Below, one piece after another: positions 44,173 to 52,738 of a DNA stretch of 64,000 nt. The stretch's first letter is position 1. Each line of letters starts with the position of its first letter. Below the pieces are notes generated by a model. It ran no database searches. It was not told where the DNA came from and was given only the letters and a program-made list of their open reading frames with translations. Source of the DNA: Pseudoxanthomonas suwonensis (GTDB taxonomy: Bacteria > Pseudomonadota > Gammaproteobacteria > Xanthomonadales > Xanthomonadaceae); the NCBI RefSeq assembly GCF_000972865.1, contig NZ_CP011144.1, positions 682,001-746,000 of the forward strand, in the 5' to 3' direction. The position numbers and the translations under genes are program-made.

Positions 44173-44256
44173 GGGTGCGACGCCGGAGGGGAATGGTGGT
44201 GCCGGGCTTCTCGCCGCTATCGTCGTCGTCCGCGGACGCCGGCGACATTCGCAATA

Positions 44257-44276
44257 CGGCCTAGCCCAAGCGGACT
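44257..44276. promoter_or_regulatory. T6SS palindrome, copy e (upstream of vgrG)
   Basis: Half-sites CCTAG-C-CC and GG-A-CTACC around a 4-nt centre; TAG-N-CC-N4-GG-N-CTA is perfect. The core begins 84 nt before the vgrG start, almost the same distance as in the tssF and tssB copies. No convincing -10 box was found at the expected place. Confidence 0.6.
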
Positions 44277-44297
44277 ACCGCGCAGGGCGCCGCGCGG

Positions 44298-46937
44298 TCA
44301 GTCGATCCGGTAGCTGAAGCGGCCGTCCTCGCCCAGCCCGGCGTGGATGGCGGCGACCTGTCCGCCCTCGGCCATGCGCTCGAGCACGCTGCCGGCGACC
44401 TCGGGCAACAGGGTGCCGGACAGGATGTTGTCGATCGCGCGCGCGCCCGAGTCGACCTCGGTGCAGCGCGCGGCGATCGCCGCCACCAGCTCCGGCGTGT
44501 ACTCGAAGCGGGCCCCATGGTTGGCGGCGATGCGGCGGCCGATCTTGTCCAGCTTCAGCCGCGCGATCTTCTGCAACTGCTCGTCGCGCAGCGGGAAGTA
44601 CGGGATCACCGTGGTGCGGCCCAGGAACGCTGGCTTGAATACCCGGTTCAGTTCCGGCCGCAGCAGCCGGTCCAGTTCCTCCGCCGGCGGCGGATCGCCG
44701 GCGCGGCAGGCCTCCATGACCAGCTCGGTGCCGGCATTGGAGGTCAGCAGGATCAAGGTGTTCTTGAAGTCGATCTCGCGGCCCTCGCCGTCCTCCATCC
44801 GGCCCTTGTCGAACACCTGGAAGAACAGCTCCAGCACGTCCGGGTGGGCCTTCTCGATCTCGTCCAGCAGCACCACCGAGTACGGCCGCCGCCGCACCGC
44901 CTCGGTCAGCACGCCGCCCTCGCCGTAGCCGACGTAGCCCGGCGGCGAGCCCTTCAGGCTGGAGACGGTGTGCGCCTCCTGGTACTCGGACATGTTGATC
45001 GTGATCATGTTGCGCTCGCCGCCGTACAGCACGTCGGCCAGCGCGATCGCGGTCTCGGTCTTGCCCACGCCCGAGGTGCCGACCAGCAGGAACACGCCCT
45101 TGGGCTTGCCCGGGTCCTCCAGGTTGGCGCGGGAAGTCCGCACGCGCTGGGCGATCGCGTCGAGCGCATGGCCCTGGCCGATCACCCGTTCCTCGAGCAG
45201 GTCGCGCAGCTTGAGCACCGTCTGGATCTCGTCGCTGACCATCTTGCCGACCGGGATGCCGGTCCAGGCCGCGACGATCTGCGCGACCGCGTTGCCGTCG
45301 ACCAGCGCGTTGACCATCGGCGCGTGGCCCTGGACCTTGGCCAGTTCCTCGCGCAGCGCGCGGATGCGCTCGCGGATCGCGCCGGCGTCCGGGTCGTCGT
45401 CGGACAGCGCGGCCAGCTGCTCGTGCAGTCGCCCGACCAGGCCCTTCTCCTGTTCCCAGCGTGCTTCCAGTTGTTCCAGCCGGGCGGCGAGTCCGGCGTC
45501 CTCGGCGTCGATCGCGGCGATGCGCTCGGCATGGTCGTTGCCGGCCGCCGCTTCGGCCTTCAGCAGCTCGCGTTCGGTGGCGAGCACCGCGCGCTGCTGG
45601 CGCGCGTCCTGGATCTCGGCCGGGACCGCGTTCTGGCTGATCGCGATCTTGGCGCAGGCGGTGTCGAGCACGCTGACCGCCTTGTCGGGCAGCTGGCGCC
45701 CGGCGATGTAGCGCGAGGACAGCTTGACCGCCTCGGAGATCGCCTCGTCGAGGATGCGCACGCGGTGGTGCGCGGCCATCGCCTTGGCCATGCCGCGCAG
45801 CATCGCCAGCGCGCGCGCGTCCTCCGGTTCCTCGATCTTGACCACCTGGAAGCGCCGGGTCAGCGCCGGGTCCTTCTCGAAGTACTTCTTGTATTCGGAC
45901 CAGGTGGTCGCCGCGATGGTGCGCAACTCCCCGCGCGCCAGCGCCGGCTTGAGCAGGTTGGCCGCGTCGTTCTGGCCGGCCGCGCCGCCGGCGCCGATCA
46001 GGGTATGGGCCTCGTCGATGAACATGACGATCGGCTTGGGACTGGCCTTGACCTCGTCGAGCACGCCCTTGAGCCGCGCCTCGAACTCGCCCTTCACGCT
46101 GGCACCGGCCTGCAGCAGGCCCAGGTCCAGCGCCAGCAGTTCCAAGCCTTGCAGGACCGGCGGCACCAGGCCCTCGACGATGCGGCCGGCCAGGCCCTCG
46201 ACCACCGCGGTCTTGCCGACGCCGGCCTCGCCGGTGAGGATCGGGCTGTTCTGCCGGCGCCGGGTCAGGATGTCGATCATCTGCCGGATCTCGGCGTCGC
46301 GGCCGAGGACCGGGTCCAGCGCGCCCGCGCGCGCGCGCTGGGTCAGGTTGATGCAGAACCTGTCCAGGTTCGGCGTGGCGCTGGGCTTGCCGCCCGGCCC
46401 GCCCTCGCCCGGCGTCGCCGCGGCGCCACCGGCGCCGTCGCCGAGCAGGCGCGCCTCGCGCGCCTCGGCCGAACCGTCGACGATCGCGTGGAAGTTCTCC
46501 TGCAGCGTCTCGACGTTGACCGCGAGCGCCTCCTGCACCTCGCGCGACAGCAGTCGCTTCAGGTTGGCGTCCGCCACCAGCGCCAGCAGCACGTGGCCGC
46601 TGCGGATGCGGCTCTCGCCCATTTCCAGGGACGCCGCCACCCAGGCGCGTTCCAGCAGTTCGGGAAGGTGCGGCGACAGCGACGGCGTGCGTGTGTTGCC
46701 GCCCTTCAGGCCCTCCAGGGTCTTCTCCAGCGCGCGCTCCAGCGCCTCGGGCGTGCGCTCGAACTGGCGCAGGACGCGGCGGATGTCGCTGTTGTCGACT
46801 TCGGCCAGCTTCAGCAGGAAGTGCTCGATCTCGACGTCGTGGTGGCCGCGCGACATGCACAGCCCGGCGGCGGCTTCCAGCGCGGTGCGGCAGGTGCTGT
46901 TGAGCCTGGCGACCGTCGCGCGCGGATTCACTGCCAT
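44298..46937 (-). CDS. clpV: T6SS AAA+ disassembly ATPase ClpV (TssH)
   Basis: An 879-residue ClpB-like ATPase that recycles the contracted TssB/TssC sheath. N-terminal ClpV repeat region (HHDVEIEHFLLKLAE), first AAA module with Walker A GEAGVGKTAVVEG and Walker B FIDEAHTLIG, coiled middle domain, second AAA module with GTSGVGKTETAIAL and LLDEIEKAHPDVLELFFQVF. GGGAGG is 6 nt before ATG. Its start overlaps the tssG stop by 10 nt, so it is translated with tssF-tssG. Confidence 0.97.
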   Translation of the reverse strand: MAVNPRATVARLNSTCRTALEAAAGLCMSRGHHDVEIEHFLLKLAEVDNSDIRRVLRQFERTPEALERALEKTLEGLKGGNTRTPSLSPHLPELLERAWVAASLEMGESRIRSGHVLLALVADANLKRLLSREVQEALAVNVETLQENFHAIVDGSAEAREARLLGDGAGGAAATPGEGGPGGKPSATPNLDRFCINLTQRARAGALDPVLGRDAEIRQMIDILTRRRQNSPILTGEAGVGKTAVVEGLAGRIVEGLVPPVLQGLELLALDLGLLQAGASVKGEFEARLKGVLDEVKASPKPIVMFIDEAHTLIGAGGAAGQNDAANLLKPALARGELRTIAATTWSEYKKYFEKDPALTRRFQVVKIEEPEDARALAMLRGMAKAMAAHHRVRILDEAISEAVKLSSRYIAGRQLPDKAVSVLDTACAKIAISQNAVPAEIQDARQQRAVLATERELLKAEAAAGNDHAERIAAIDAEDAGLAARLEQLEARWEQEKGLVGRLHEQLAALSDDDPDAGAIRERIRALREELAKVQGHAPMVNALVDGNAVAQIVAAWTGIPVGKMVSDEIQTVLKLRDLLEERVIGQGHALDAIAQRVRTSRANLEDPGKPKGVFLLVGTSGVGKTETAIALADVLYGGERNMITINMSEYQEAHTVSSLKGSPPGYVGYGEGGVLTEAVRRRPYSVVLLDEIEKAHPDVLELFFQVFDKGRMEDGEGREIDFKNTLILLTSNAGTELVMEACRAGDPPPAEELDRLLRPELNRVFKPAFLGRTTVIPYFPLRDEQLQKIARLKLDKIGRRIAANHGARFEYTPELVAAIAARCTEVDSGARAIDNILSGTLLPEVAGSVLERMAEGGQVAAIHAGLGEDGRFSYRID

Positions 46938-48046
46938 GATTCGCCTCCCATCGCGTGGAAATGGAACTCGGCCTCGTCGGCCGGACTGGCCGAGGTACGG
47001 CCGCTGAGCCAGGTGTTCCAGCCCAGCCGGGCGCGCTGCGCGCCTTGGGATCCGAGGACCAGCGGCGGAACCGCATCCGCCCTCAGTGCAAGTCTGATAC
47101 GCAGATCCAGCGCCAGGCCGGTCAGGAAGCGGGTCAGTTCCACCAGCCCGCCAAGCAGGCTGCCGCTGGGCAGCAGGCGTTCGAAGCGCCTGCGGTCCAG
47201 CGGCCCGACCACCAGCTGCACCGTGGTCTGGCGATCCCAGAAGCGGGTGCCCAGCACGCAGCCGTCGCCCAGCGCGTGCGCGCTGCGGCCCAGCCTGGTG
47301 CGGTCGCCGGATGCGATCGCCTGCCAGTTGCCGAAGCAGCCGTGGGCGGCCACCGGGGCGCCGACCACGTCGCCCACCACCTGCGAGATCGAGCCCAGCC
47401 CGTGCGGCCGCTGGGTGATCAGACCGCTGTAGTAGGCCAGTGCCGCGGCCGGCAGGCGCGCGCGGCCGCCGCCGGCACCCTCTTCCCCGTCGCCGGTGTG
47501 CAGTTGCCGGAACAGGGTCGGTGTGCCCATGCCGACCAGGTCGAAGACGTGGCGCGGCAGGCCGCGCGTGTTGCCGAACTCCAGCTCGATGTCCGGCCGG
47601 TGCTTGCGCCAGGCGTGCCAGAACAGCAGCAGCAGGCGGTGGTTGAACATGTCCATGAAATCGCGCGGACCGTAGTCGCGCCTGCGCGCGCGCGCGATCA
47701 GCCAGCGCGTATAGGTGTACGGCAGCACGCCCGACGGGCCGGTCAGGCCGAAGAAGTTGACGATCATCCGGGCCTCGCCGCTGCCGTCGGCATCGGCGTC
47801 GCGCAGGTCATGGATCTCGTTCGGCGGGAACGTCAGCGACTCGGTCACGCCGAACCGCACCGGATCGACGGCGCCCAGCCGCGTGCCGTCCAGCTTGCGG
47901 TCGTGGTACAGCAGGCGCACCGCCTGGAAGAAGCGGTAGCGGGTGGGGTCGGCGAGCAGCCCCTCGATCGGGGCCTGCGCCCGCAGCGCCCCCGGCACGG
48001 CGCGGGCGGCGTCCGCCTGGTCCTGGCCTGGAACGGTCGCGGACAT
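46928..48046 (-). CDS. tssG: T6SS baseplate protein TssG
   Basis: A 372-residue baseplate wedge protein (ImpH/VasB family). Family signs are RYRFFQAVRLLYHD near the N-terminus, LTFPPNEI, NFFGLTGPSGVLPYTYT, DMFNHRLLLLFWHAW, and GCFGNWQAIASGDRTRLG near the C-terminus. It pairs with TssF and TssK on the membrane complex. It begins 3 nt after tssF and overlaps clpV by 10 nt. Confidence 0.96.
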   Translation of the reverse strand: MSATVPGQDQADAARAVPGALRAQAPIEGLLADPTRYRFFQAVRLLYHDRKLDGTRLGAVDPVRFGVTESLTFPPNEIHDLRDADADGSGEARMIVNFFGLTGPSGVLPYTYTRWLIARARRRDYGPRDFMDMFNHRLLLLFWHAWRKHRPDIELEFGNTRGLPRHVFDLVGMGTPTLFRQLHTGDGEEGAGGGRARLPAAALAYYSGLITQRPHGLGSISQVVGDVVGAPVAAHGCFGNWQAIASGDRTRLGRSAHALGDGCVLGTRFWDRQTTVQLVVGPLDRRRFERLLPSGSLLGGLVELTRFLTGLALDLRIRLALRADAVPPLVLGSQGAQRARLGWNTWLSGRTSASPADEAEFHFHAMGGESWQ

Positions 48047-48049
48047 CGC

Positions 48050-49888
48050 TCAGACCAGCGGCAGCGCGCCGCTGCGCGGCGGGAAGTCGACCAGCGCGCG
48101 CTCGCGCTGGCGGCTGTATGCGCTGAGCCGGGTGTAGGAGTTGGCGGTGCAGTACAGGCCGAAGAACAGATCGAGCACGCGCGCCAGCAGGTAGGCGCCG
48201 CTGCCGACATAGTGGTCCTCGTCGAAGGTCAGGACGATCTCGGTGCCACGGACGAACGACTGCCTCGGCGCACGTCCGACCCGGGCGGACGAGGCGCGGC
48301 TGTCGACCGAGACGATGCCGGCGATCTGCTTGCGCAGGCTGGCGCTGTCGCCGAAGTTGTACAGGCTGAGGATCTCCAGCAGCGCGTCGCGGCCGTGCTC
48401 GACCAGCGACAGGTGGTTCAGCGCCAGATGCGAGATCAGCCGCCACTGGTTGGCCTGGCGCATCGGCGCGCGCCAGGTGGCGGTCGGCTTCTTCAGCAAC
48501 TGCGCCGCGGCGATCGCGCCGCCGTCGGCCAGTTGCAGCCGGCCTTCTTCGCCGCCGTACGGCAGTGCCCCGGGCAGGTCGCGGTTGGTGCAGGTCAGCC
48601 GCAGGGTCAGGGTTTCCACGCTCGGCAGGCGCGGGTCCATGTTGCGGTCCACCAGCGAGAGGGTCACTTCGCTGCCGTCGTCGTTCGGCCGCAGCGACGG
48701 CCGCCGCTGCGCATGCCAGTAGCACGCGTTCGGGTCGCCCTGCAGGCCATGCCGGATCGAGAAGAACGGCAGGAACTCGACGACGCTTTCCTGTTGCCCG
48801 CCACGGCTGATGCGGCTGACGCTGTCGATCGAATAGACCTCCAGCCCCAGTTGACGCCGGACGTCGGGCACCACCGGGTACTCGTACACCGCCGGGTCGA
48901 GCCGGATCGGCTCGGCGACCTGGGTGAACAGGTTGACGATCGGCGTGCAGTTGAGCCGGAAGCTGTCGCGGCCGACGGTCTGTTCCAGCCGCGCCGCGCG
49001 CTCCGGGCGCTCGAACGCGTCGATGTGCAGGCGCACGTCGACCGCGTTGGCGCCGAAACGCGCCAGGTCCAGCCCGCACAGGTCGACGAACAGGAACTTC
49101 TCCGGCAGCACGAAGTATTCCTGCAGCAGCCGGTAGCCGAGGAACGAGCGCGGGTCGTATTCCAGCAGGCCTTCGTCCTCGCCGAAACCCACCGCCCGCA
49201 CCGCGTCGCGACCCAGCCGCAGCGGCGGCAGCGCCGCATCGGCCGCGGTGCCGTGCACGGTCACGCAGGACACGTTGTTCAGCAGCAGCTCGTACAGCGC
49301 ATGCACCAGCGGGCTTTCGCCGTCCAGGTAGAAGCGCAGCCGTTGCATGCCCAGGGTCTTGAACGCCGCCTGCCCCTGCAGCTGCAGCCGGATCCGCACC
49401 GTGGCGACGCTGTCGTTGCCGTTCAGTGCGAACGCCGAGCGCTCGATCGGCTCGAACGCCGCCTCGGCCACCTGCACCGGCCACACTTCCACCGGATAGG
49501 CCGTGCGGTAGCGCACCGGCACGCCCTGGACCGGCCGTGTCAGCAGTTCGGTCCCGCGTGGCACCGACTGCATGCCGCTGAGCTCGACGCTCGGCGCCGG
49601 CGCCAGTTGCGCGATCGACATCGACGGCACCGGACGCAGGAAGTGCGGGTACAGCACGGACAGCAGCGCATCGGTGATTTGCGGGAACTCGTCGTCCAGC
49701 TTCTTGTGGATGCGCCCCGCCAGGAAAGCGAACGATTCGATCATCCGCTCGACGTGCGGATCCTCGCAGACATCGCCCTCGAGCAGCAGCCGCGAGGCGA
49801 TCTTCGGATAGCGGTTGGCGAACTCCGCGGAAAGCTTGCGCAGCGCGGTCAGCTCGCTTTCGTAGTAGGGCAGGATGTCGTCGAGCAT
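48050..49888 (-). CDS. tssF: T6SS baseplate protein TssF
   Basis: A 612-residue baseplate protein (ImpG/VasA family). It begins with the typical MLDDILPYYESELTALRKLSAEFANRYPKIA, and has FAFLAGRIHKKLDDEFPQITDALLSVLYPHFLRPVPSM and the C-terminal FGLYCTANSYTRL. It is the first gene of the tssF-tssG-clpV unit. Usually tssE lies just before tssF; here the 168 nt upstream contain only a promoter and the palindrome, then the MltA gene. Confidence 0.97.
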   Translation of the reverse strand: MLDDILPYYESELTALRKLSAEFANRYPKIASRLLLEGDVCEDPHVERMIESFAFLAGRIHKKLDDEFPQITDALLSVLYPHFLRPVPSMSIAQLAPAPSVELSGMQSVPRGTELLTRPVQGVPVRYRTAYPVEVWPVQVAEAAFEPIERSAFALNGNDSVATVRIRLQLQGQAAFKTLGMQRLRFYLDGESPLVHALYELLLNNVSCVTVHGTAADAALPPLRLGRDAVRAVGFGEDEGLLEYDPRSFLGYRLLQEYFVLPEKFLFVDLCGLDLARFGANAVDVRLHIDAFERPERAARLEQTVGRDSFRLNCTPIVNLFTQVAEPIRLDPAVYEYPVVPDVRRQLGLEVYSIDSVSRISRGGQQESVVEFLPFFSIRHGLQGDPNACYWHAQRRPSLRPNDDGSEVTLSLVDRNMDPRLPSVETLTLRLTCTNRDLPGALPYGGEEGRLQLADGGAIAAAQLLKKPTATWRAPMRQANQWRLISHLALNHLSLVEHGRDALLEILSLYNFGDSASLRKQIAGIVSVDSRASSARVGRAPRQSFVRGTEIVLTFDEDHYVGSGAYLLARVLDLFFGLYCTANSYTRLSAYSRQRERALVDFPPRSGALPLV

Positions 49889-49943
49889 GCGAGCCGCTCC
49901 GGAGCACGCCTCCCGCCACGGGCGCAGGGCGCGATGCCTCCGG

Positions 49944-49990
49944 AGTCTAGGCAGCGCACCGGCATCGCGACATAGACCGCACGGCCTATG
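49944..49990 (-). promoter_or_regulatory. tssF promoter with T6SS palindrome, copy c
   Basis: The core 49971-49990 is the best copy: CATAG-A-CC, 4 nt, GG-C-CTATG, a perfect inverted repeat. On the minus strand it ends 21 nt before a -10 box TAGACT (49944-49949), so the operator centre is near -43, the place for an activator touching RNA polymerase. The tssF start is 55 nt after the -10. Confidence 0.7.
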
Positions 49991-50056
49991 GCGTCGGCAC
50001 GAGCGTCGCCGACCGCGCCCGGGGTCACGCAGGCCGACAGGCCGCGGCGCGACGCA

Positions 50057-51799
50057 TCAGTCGCCGTCGCCATCCTCGACGCAAAGCTCCGGATCGGCGA
50101 TCACGCAGTCGGGCAGCTGCTGCCGCGCGCTGCCGCGCAGCCGCATGCCCTGGGTGGCCACGGCGTTGATCGGCTGCTGGCGCGGCAGCAGCAACCACAT
50201 CTGCATGCTGTCGTTGGTCGCCAGCGCCAGGCGCCCGGCGGTATCGCCGAAGCCCCAGAAGAAGTCCCCGCGCACGCTGCCGCGGATCGCGCCCCCGGTG
50301 TCCTGCGCGAACATCAGCCGCTGCATCGGCCCGTCCCCGCCCGGCTCGGTCGAGGAGATGAACACCGGCGCGCCGAGCGGCGTGGTGCGCGGATCGACCG
50401 CCAGCGAGCGTCCCGCGCTCAACGGCACACCCAGCGCGCCGATCGGACCCTCCGGGCCATCGCCGATGCTGCGGAAGAACACGTAGCTGGGATCGGGGAT
50501 GCCGGTCGTGCCGCCGGCATGCGGACTGGTCGCGGTGCCGGCCACGCCGCCGCCGTAGGACGCGGGCGCGGCAGCGGACGCCGTTGCCGGAACCCGGCCG
50601 GCGGCGGAACCGCCGGCACTCCCGACCGGACGCGGCGGTGGCGGCGGCGCTTCGCCCTTCAGCGCCGCGATGATCGCGTCGATCTCCTTGCGGTTCCCCG
50701 CCGCCGCCGGCGCGCTGGGTGCGGAAGCCGTGCTGGCGGCGGCCGGGCGCGGCGGCGGCGATGCCGGCCGGGGTGGCGGCGTTCCGCCACCCTTCAGCGC
50801 CGCGATCATGCGCGCCACCTCGTCGTTGACCGCGGCCGGCAGCTTCGGGTCGGGCCGCAACGCCTGCCCCGCCCCCGCGCTGCCGCCGGCCACCAGCCCG
50901 CGCGCCTTGATCCCGGCCAGGGCCATGTCCGGGGTGCTGCCGCGGGTGACCCGCGGACGGAACGGATGGCCGTTCTGTTCGGCGTAGGCGAGCCTGACCA
51001 GTCCGCCCTGCTTGAGCCGGATCTTGCCCGAACCCTGCACCTGCATCGAATACAGCCGCTGCGCGTCGTCGACCCAGGCCAGCACCGGCGCGTGGATCGC
51101 CTGCTGTTCGATCTGCTGGCGCGACCAGTACGGCACCACCCGGCGGCCGTCGATCCGGACCCGGTAGCGCTTGTCGCGCACGCCGGCGGCCATTCCCTCC
51201 ATCGCGATCTCGTATTCCTGCGAGCGCCCGTCGCCGGGCGATCCCGCGCGCAGGCGATTGCCGTCGCGATACAGCCACGCGGTGCGCGCCTGCGCCTGGC
51301 CGGCGTCCAGCAGCAACAGGTCCTGCGGCATGCCGTAGACCGGGTGGCGGAACTGCGCGTCGCGCTCGCGGCTGCCGTCGAGCAGCGGCTCGAAGTAGCC
51401 GGTCAGCTTCCCGGTCGGTACCCGCTCGGGCGACATCACCTGGTAAACGTAGAAGTGGCGCTCGAAGAAGGCGCGCATGGCCGCGGCGTCGGCACCGGCG
51501 GCGGCGTCGAAGTCCGCGCACAGCGCCTGCCATACCGGCTTGCGCCTCAGCGCGGAACAGCTTTGCCGCATGCCGTCGATCGCGCCCGAGAAGTCGTCGT
51601 AGCTCCATCCCGGAAGCTGCGAGTAGGCGCGCGGTTCGAATACCGCGTGCCGGGTGGCGAAGGACTGGCCGAGGTCGGAACCCACCGCTGCGTCCGGCTC
51701 GACGATCCCCACGGACTCGCCGGCGACCTGCGCCTGCGCGGAGCCCGCAGCGACCGCGCCGCAGAGGGCGATGGCCAGGGCGGACGCGGTGCGGTTCAT
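50057..51799 (-). CDS. MltA-type lytic transglycosylase with extended linker
   Basis: A 580-residue exported murein hydrolase. Signal peptide 1-23 (ALCGAVAAGSAQA). The MltA domain (GKLTGYFEPLLDGSRERDAQFRHPVYGMPQDL, then YSMQVQGSGKIRL) and the C-terminal 3D domain (ALGVPLSAGRSLAVDPRTTPLGAPVF ... FAQDTGGAIRGSVRGDFFWGFG, with the catalytic Asp) are separated by about 110 residues of Pro/Ala/Gly linker holding two similar helices (EVARMIAALKG and EIDAIIAALKG). GGGAG is 8 nt before ATG 51799. In this cluster it may open peptidoglycan for T6SS assembly, as TagX does in Acinetobacter; inferred from position. Confidence 0.85.
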   Translation of the reverse strand: MNRTASALAIALCGAVAAGSAQAQVAGESVGIVEPDAAVGSDLGQSFATRHAVFEPRAYSQLPGWSYDDFSGAIDGMRQSCSALRRKPVWQALCADFDAAAGADAAAMRAFFERHFYVYQVMSPERVPTGKLTGYFEPLLDGSRERDAQFRHPVYGMPQDLLLLDAGQAQARTAWLYRDGNRLRAGSPGDGRSQEYEIAMEGMAAGVRDKRYRVRIDGRRVVPYWSRQQIEQQAIHAPVLAWVDDAQRLYSMQVQGSGKIRLKQGGLVRLAYAEQNGHPFRPRVTRGSTPDMALAGIKARGLVAGGSAGAGQALRPDPKLPAAVNDEVARMIAALKGGGTPPPRPASPPPRPAAASTASAPSAPAAAGNRKEIDAIIAALKGEAPPPPPRPVGSAGGSAAGRVPATASAAAPASYGGGVAGTATSPHAGGTTGIPDPSYVFFRSIGDGPEGPIGALGVPLSAGRSLAVDPRTTPLGAPVFISSTEPGGDGPMQRLMFAQDTGGAIRGSVRGDFFWGFGDTAGRLALATNDSMQMWLLLPRQQPINAVATQGMRLRGSARQQLPDCVIADPELCVEDGDGD

Positions 51800-51855
51800 G
51801 GACGCGGCTCCCATCGGTGACCGCTGCCACTGTGGACGAGAGGCCCTGCCCCGAC

Positions 51856-51875
51856 CATACCCCGGAGGGCATAGC
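51856..51875. promoter_or_regulatory. T6SS palindrome, copy a (upstream of mltA)
   Basis: The left half CCATACCCCG closely matches the reverse of copy b; the right half (GGGCATAG) is shifted. It lies 57 nt before the MltA start and just after the response-regulator stop, suggesting a separate MltA promoter. Confidence 0.4.
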
Positions 51876-51899
51876 GCCTCGGCGGGAACGCGCGCGGCG

Positions 51900-52556
51900 C
51901 TACAGCCCGGACAGCCGCCGCGACGCGACCACCGCCTCGACCCGGTTGCGCACGTTCAGCGCGCGGAAGATCGCCGCCAGGTGGATCTTCACCGTGCCCT
52001 CGCTGATGCTCAGGTCGCGGGCGATGCTCTTGTTCGGCTTGCCCAGCGCCAGCAGGCGCAGCACGTCGACCTGGCGCTCCGTCAGCAGCGAACGCAGGCC
52101 TTCGAGCGAACCTTCGGCGTGCGGATCGGCGGCGGTCTGTCCCGCCGGTTTCACCGGTTCCGGATCCAGCAGCATCGGCGGGACGTACACCCCCCCGGAA
52201 ATCACCAGCCGGATCGCCGACAGCATGATGTCGGGCGAATAGGCCTTGGGGATGTAGCCGCGCACCCCGAGGGCGAGCAGGTCCTTCATCTGCCTGGCGT
52301 CCTCGGCACCGGACAGCATCACCAGCGGCAGCGAGGGAAAGCGCTCGCGCACCTCGACCACGTGGTCCAGGCCGCTGGCGCCCGGCATCGACAGGTCCAT
52401 GATCAGCAGGTCGGGCGGCATGCCCTGCGCAAGCTGCGCGCGCACCTCGTCGATCGTCATGGCCGTGGCGAATTCGAGATCGTCGCCGAGTTCGCACAGC
52501 TTGCTCTTGACGCCTTCGAGGATCAGATGGTGATCGTCCGCGATCAGTATCTTCAT
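51900..52556 (-). CDS. NarL/FixJ-type response regulator
   Basis: A 218-residue regulator. Receiver domain 1-120 with DD at 7-8 (IADDHH), phosphoacceptor D54 (LIMDLSMPG), S/T in MLSG and Lys in YIPKAY. LuxR-type helix-turn-helix about 150-215 (LTERQVDVLRLLALGKPNKSIARDLSISEGTVKIHLAAIFRALNV). GGGAG is 6 nt before ATG. No intact kinase adjoins it; the nearest kinase, 14 kb away in the cluster, lacks its His. It is the likely reader of the palindromes found upstream of T6SS units, including one in its own promoter region (inference). Confidence 0.93.
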   Translation of the reverse strand: MKILIADDHHLILEGVKSKLCELGDDLEFATAMTIDEVRAQLAQGMPPDLLIMDLSMPGASGLDHVVEVRERFPSLPLVMLSGAEDARQMKDLLALGVRGYIPKAYSPDIMLSAIRLVISGGVYVPPMLLDPEPVKPAGQTAADPHAEGSLEGLRSLLTERQVDVLRLLALGKPNKSIARDLSISEGTVKIHLAAIFRALNVRNRVEAVVASRRLSGL

Positions 52557-52660
52557 CCGCTTCTCCCGTCGCCGGGACGGGCGCCGCCCGGGCCGAGCAG
52601 CCGTTCCGCACGATAGTCGCTGCGCTCGCGCCGGCGCAATACGCGGCGTCGCACGAACGG

Positions 52661-52680
52661 CATAGTCCCTACGGGGTATG
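52661..52680. promoter_or_regulatory. T6SS palindrome, copy b (regulator / GumN divergent region)
   Basis: CATAG-T-CC then GG-G-GTATG: a near-perfect inverted repeat inside the 182-nt gap between the divergent regulator and TraB/GumN genes, 104 nt from the former and 58 nt from the latter. It would allow autoregulation and control of the tssK-hcp unit. Confidence 0.6.
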
Positions 52681-52738
52681 GCCGGCGGCCGGCACCGATA
52701 CCACCATCGCAGGCTCGGGAACCTCCAGGGACCATGCC

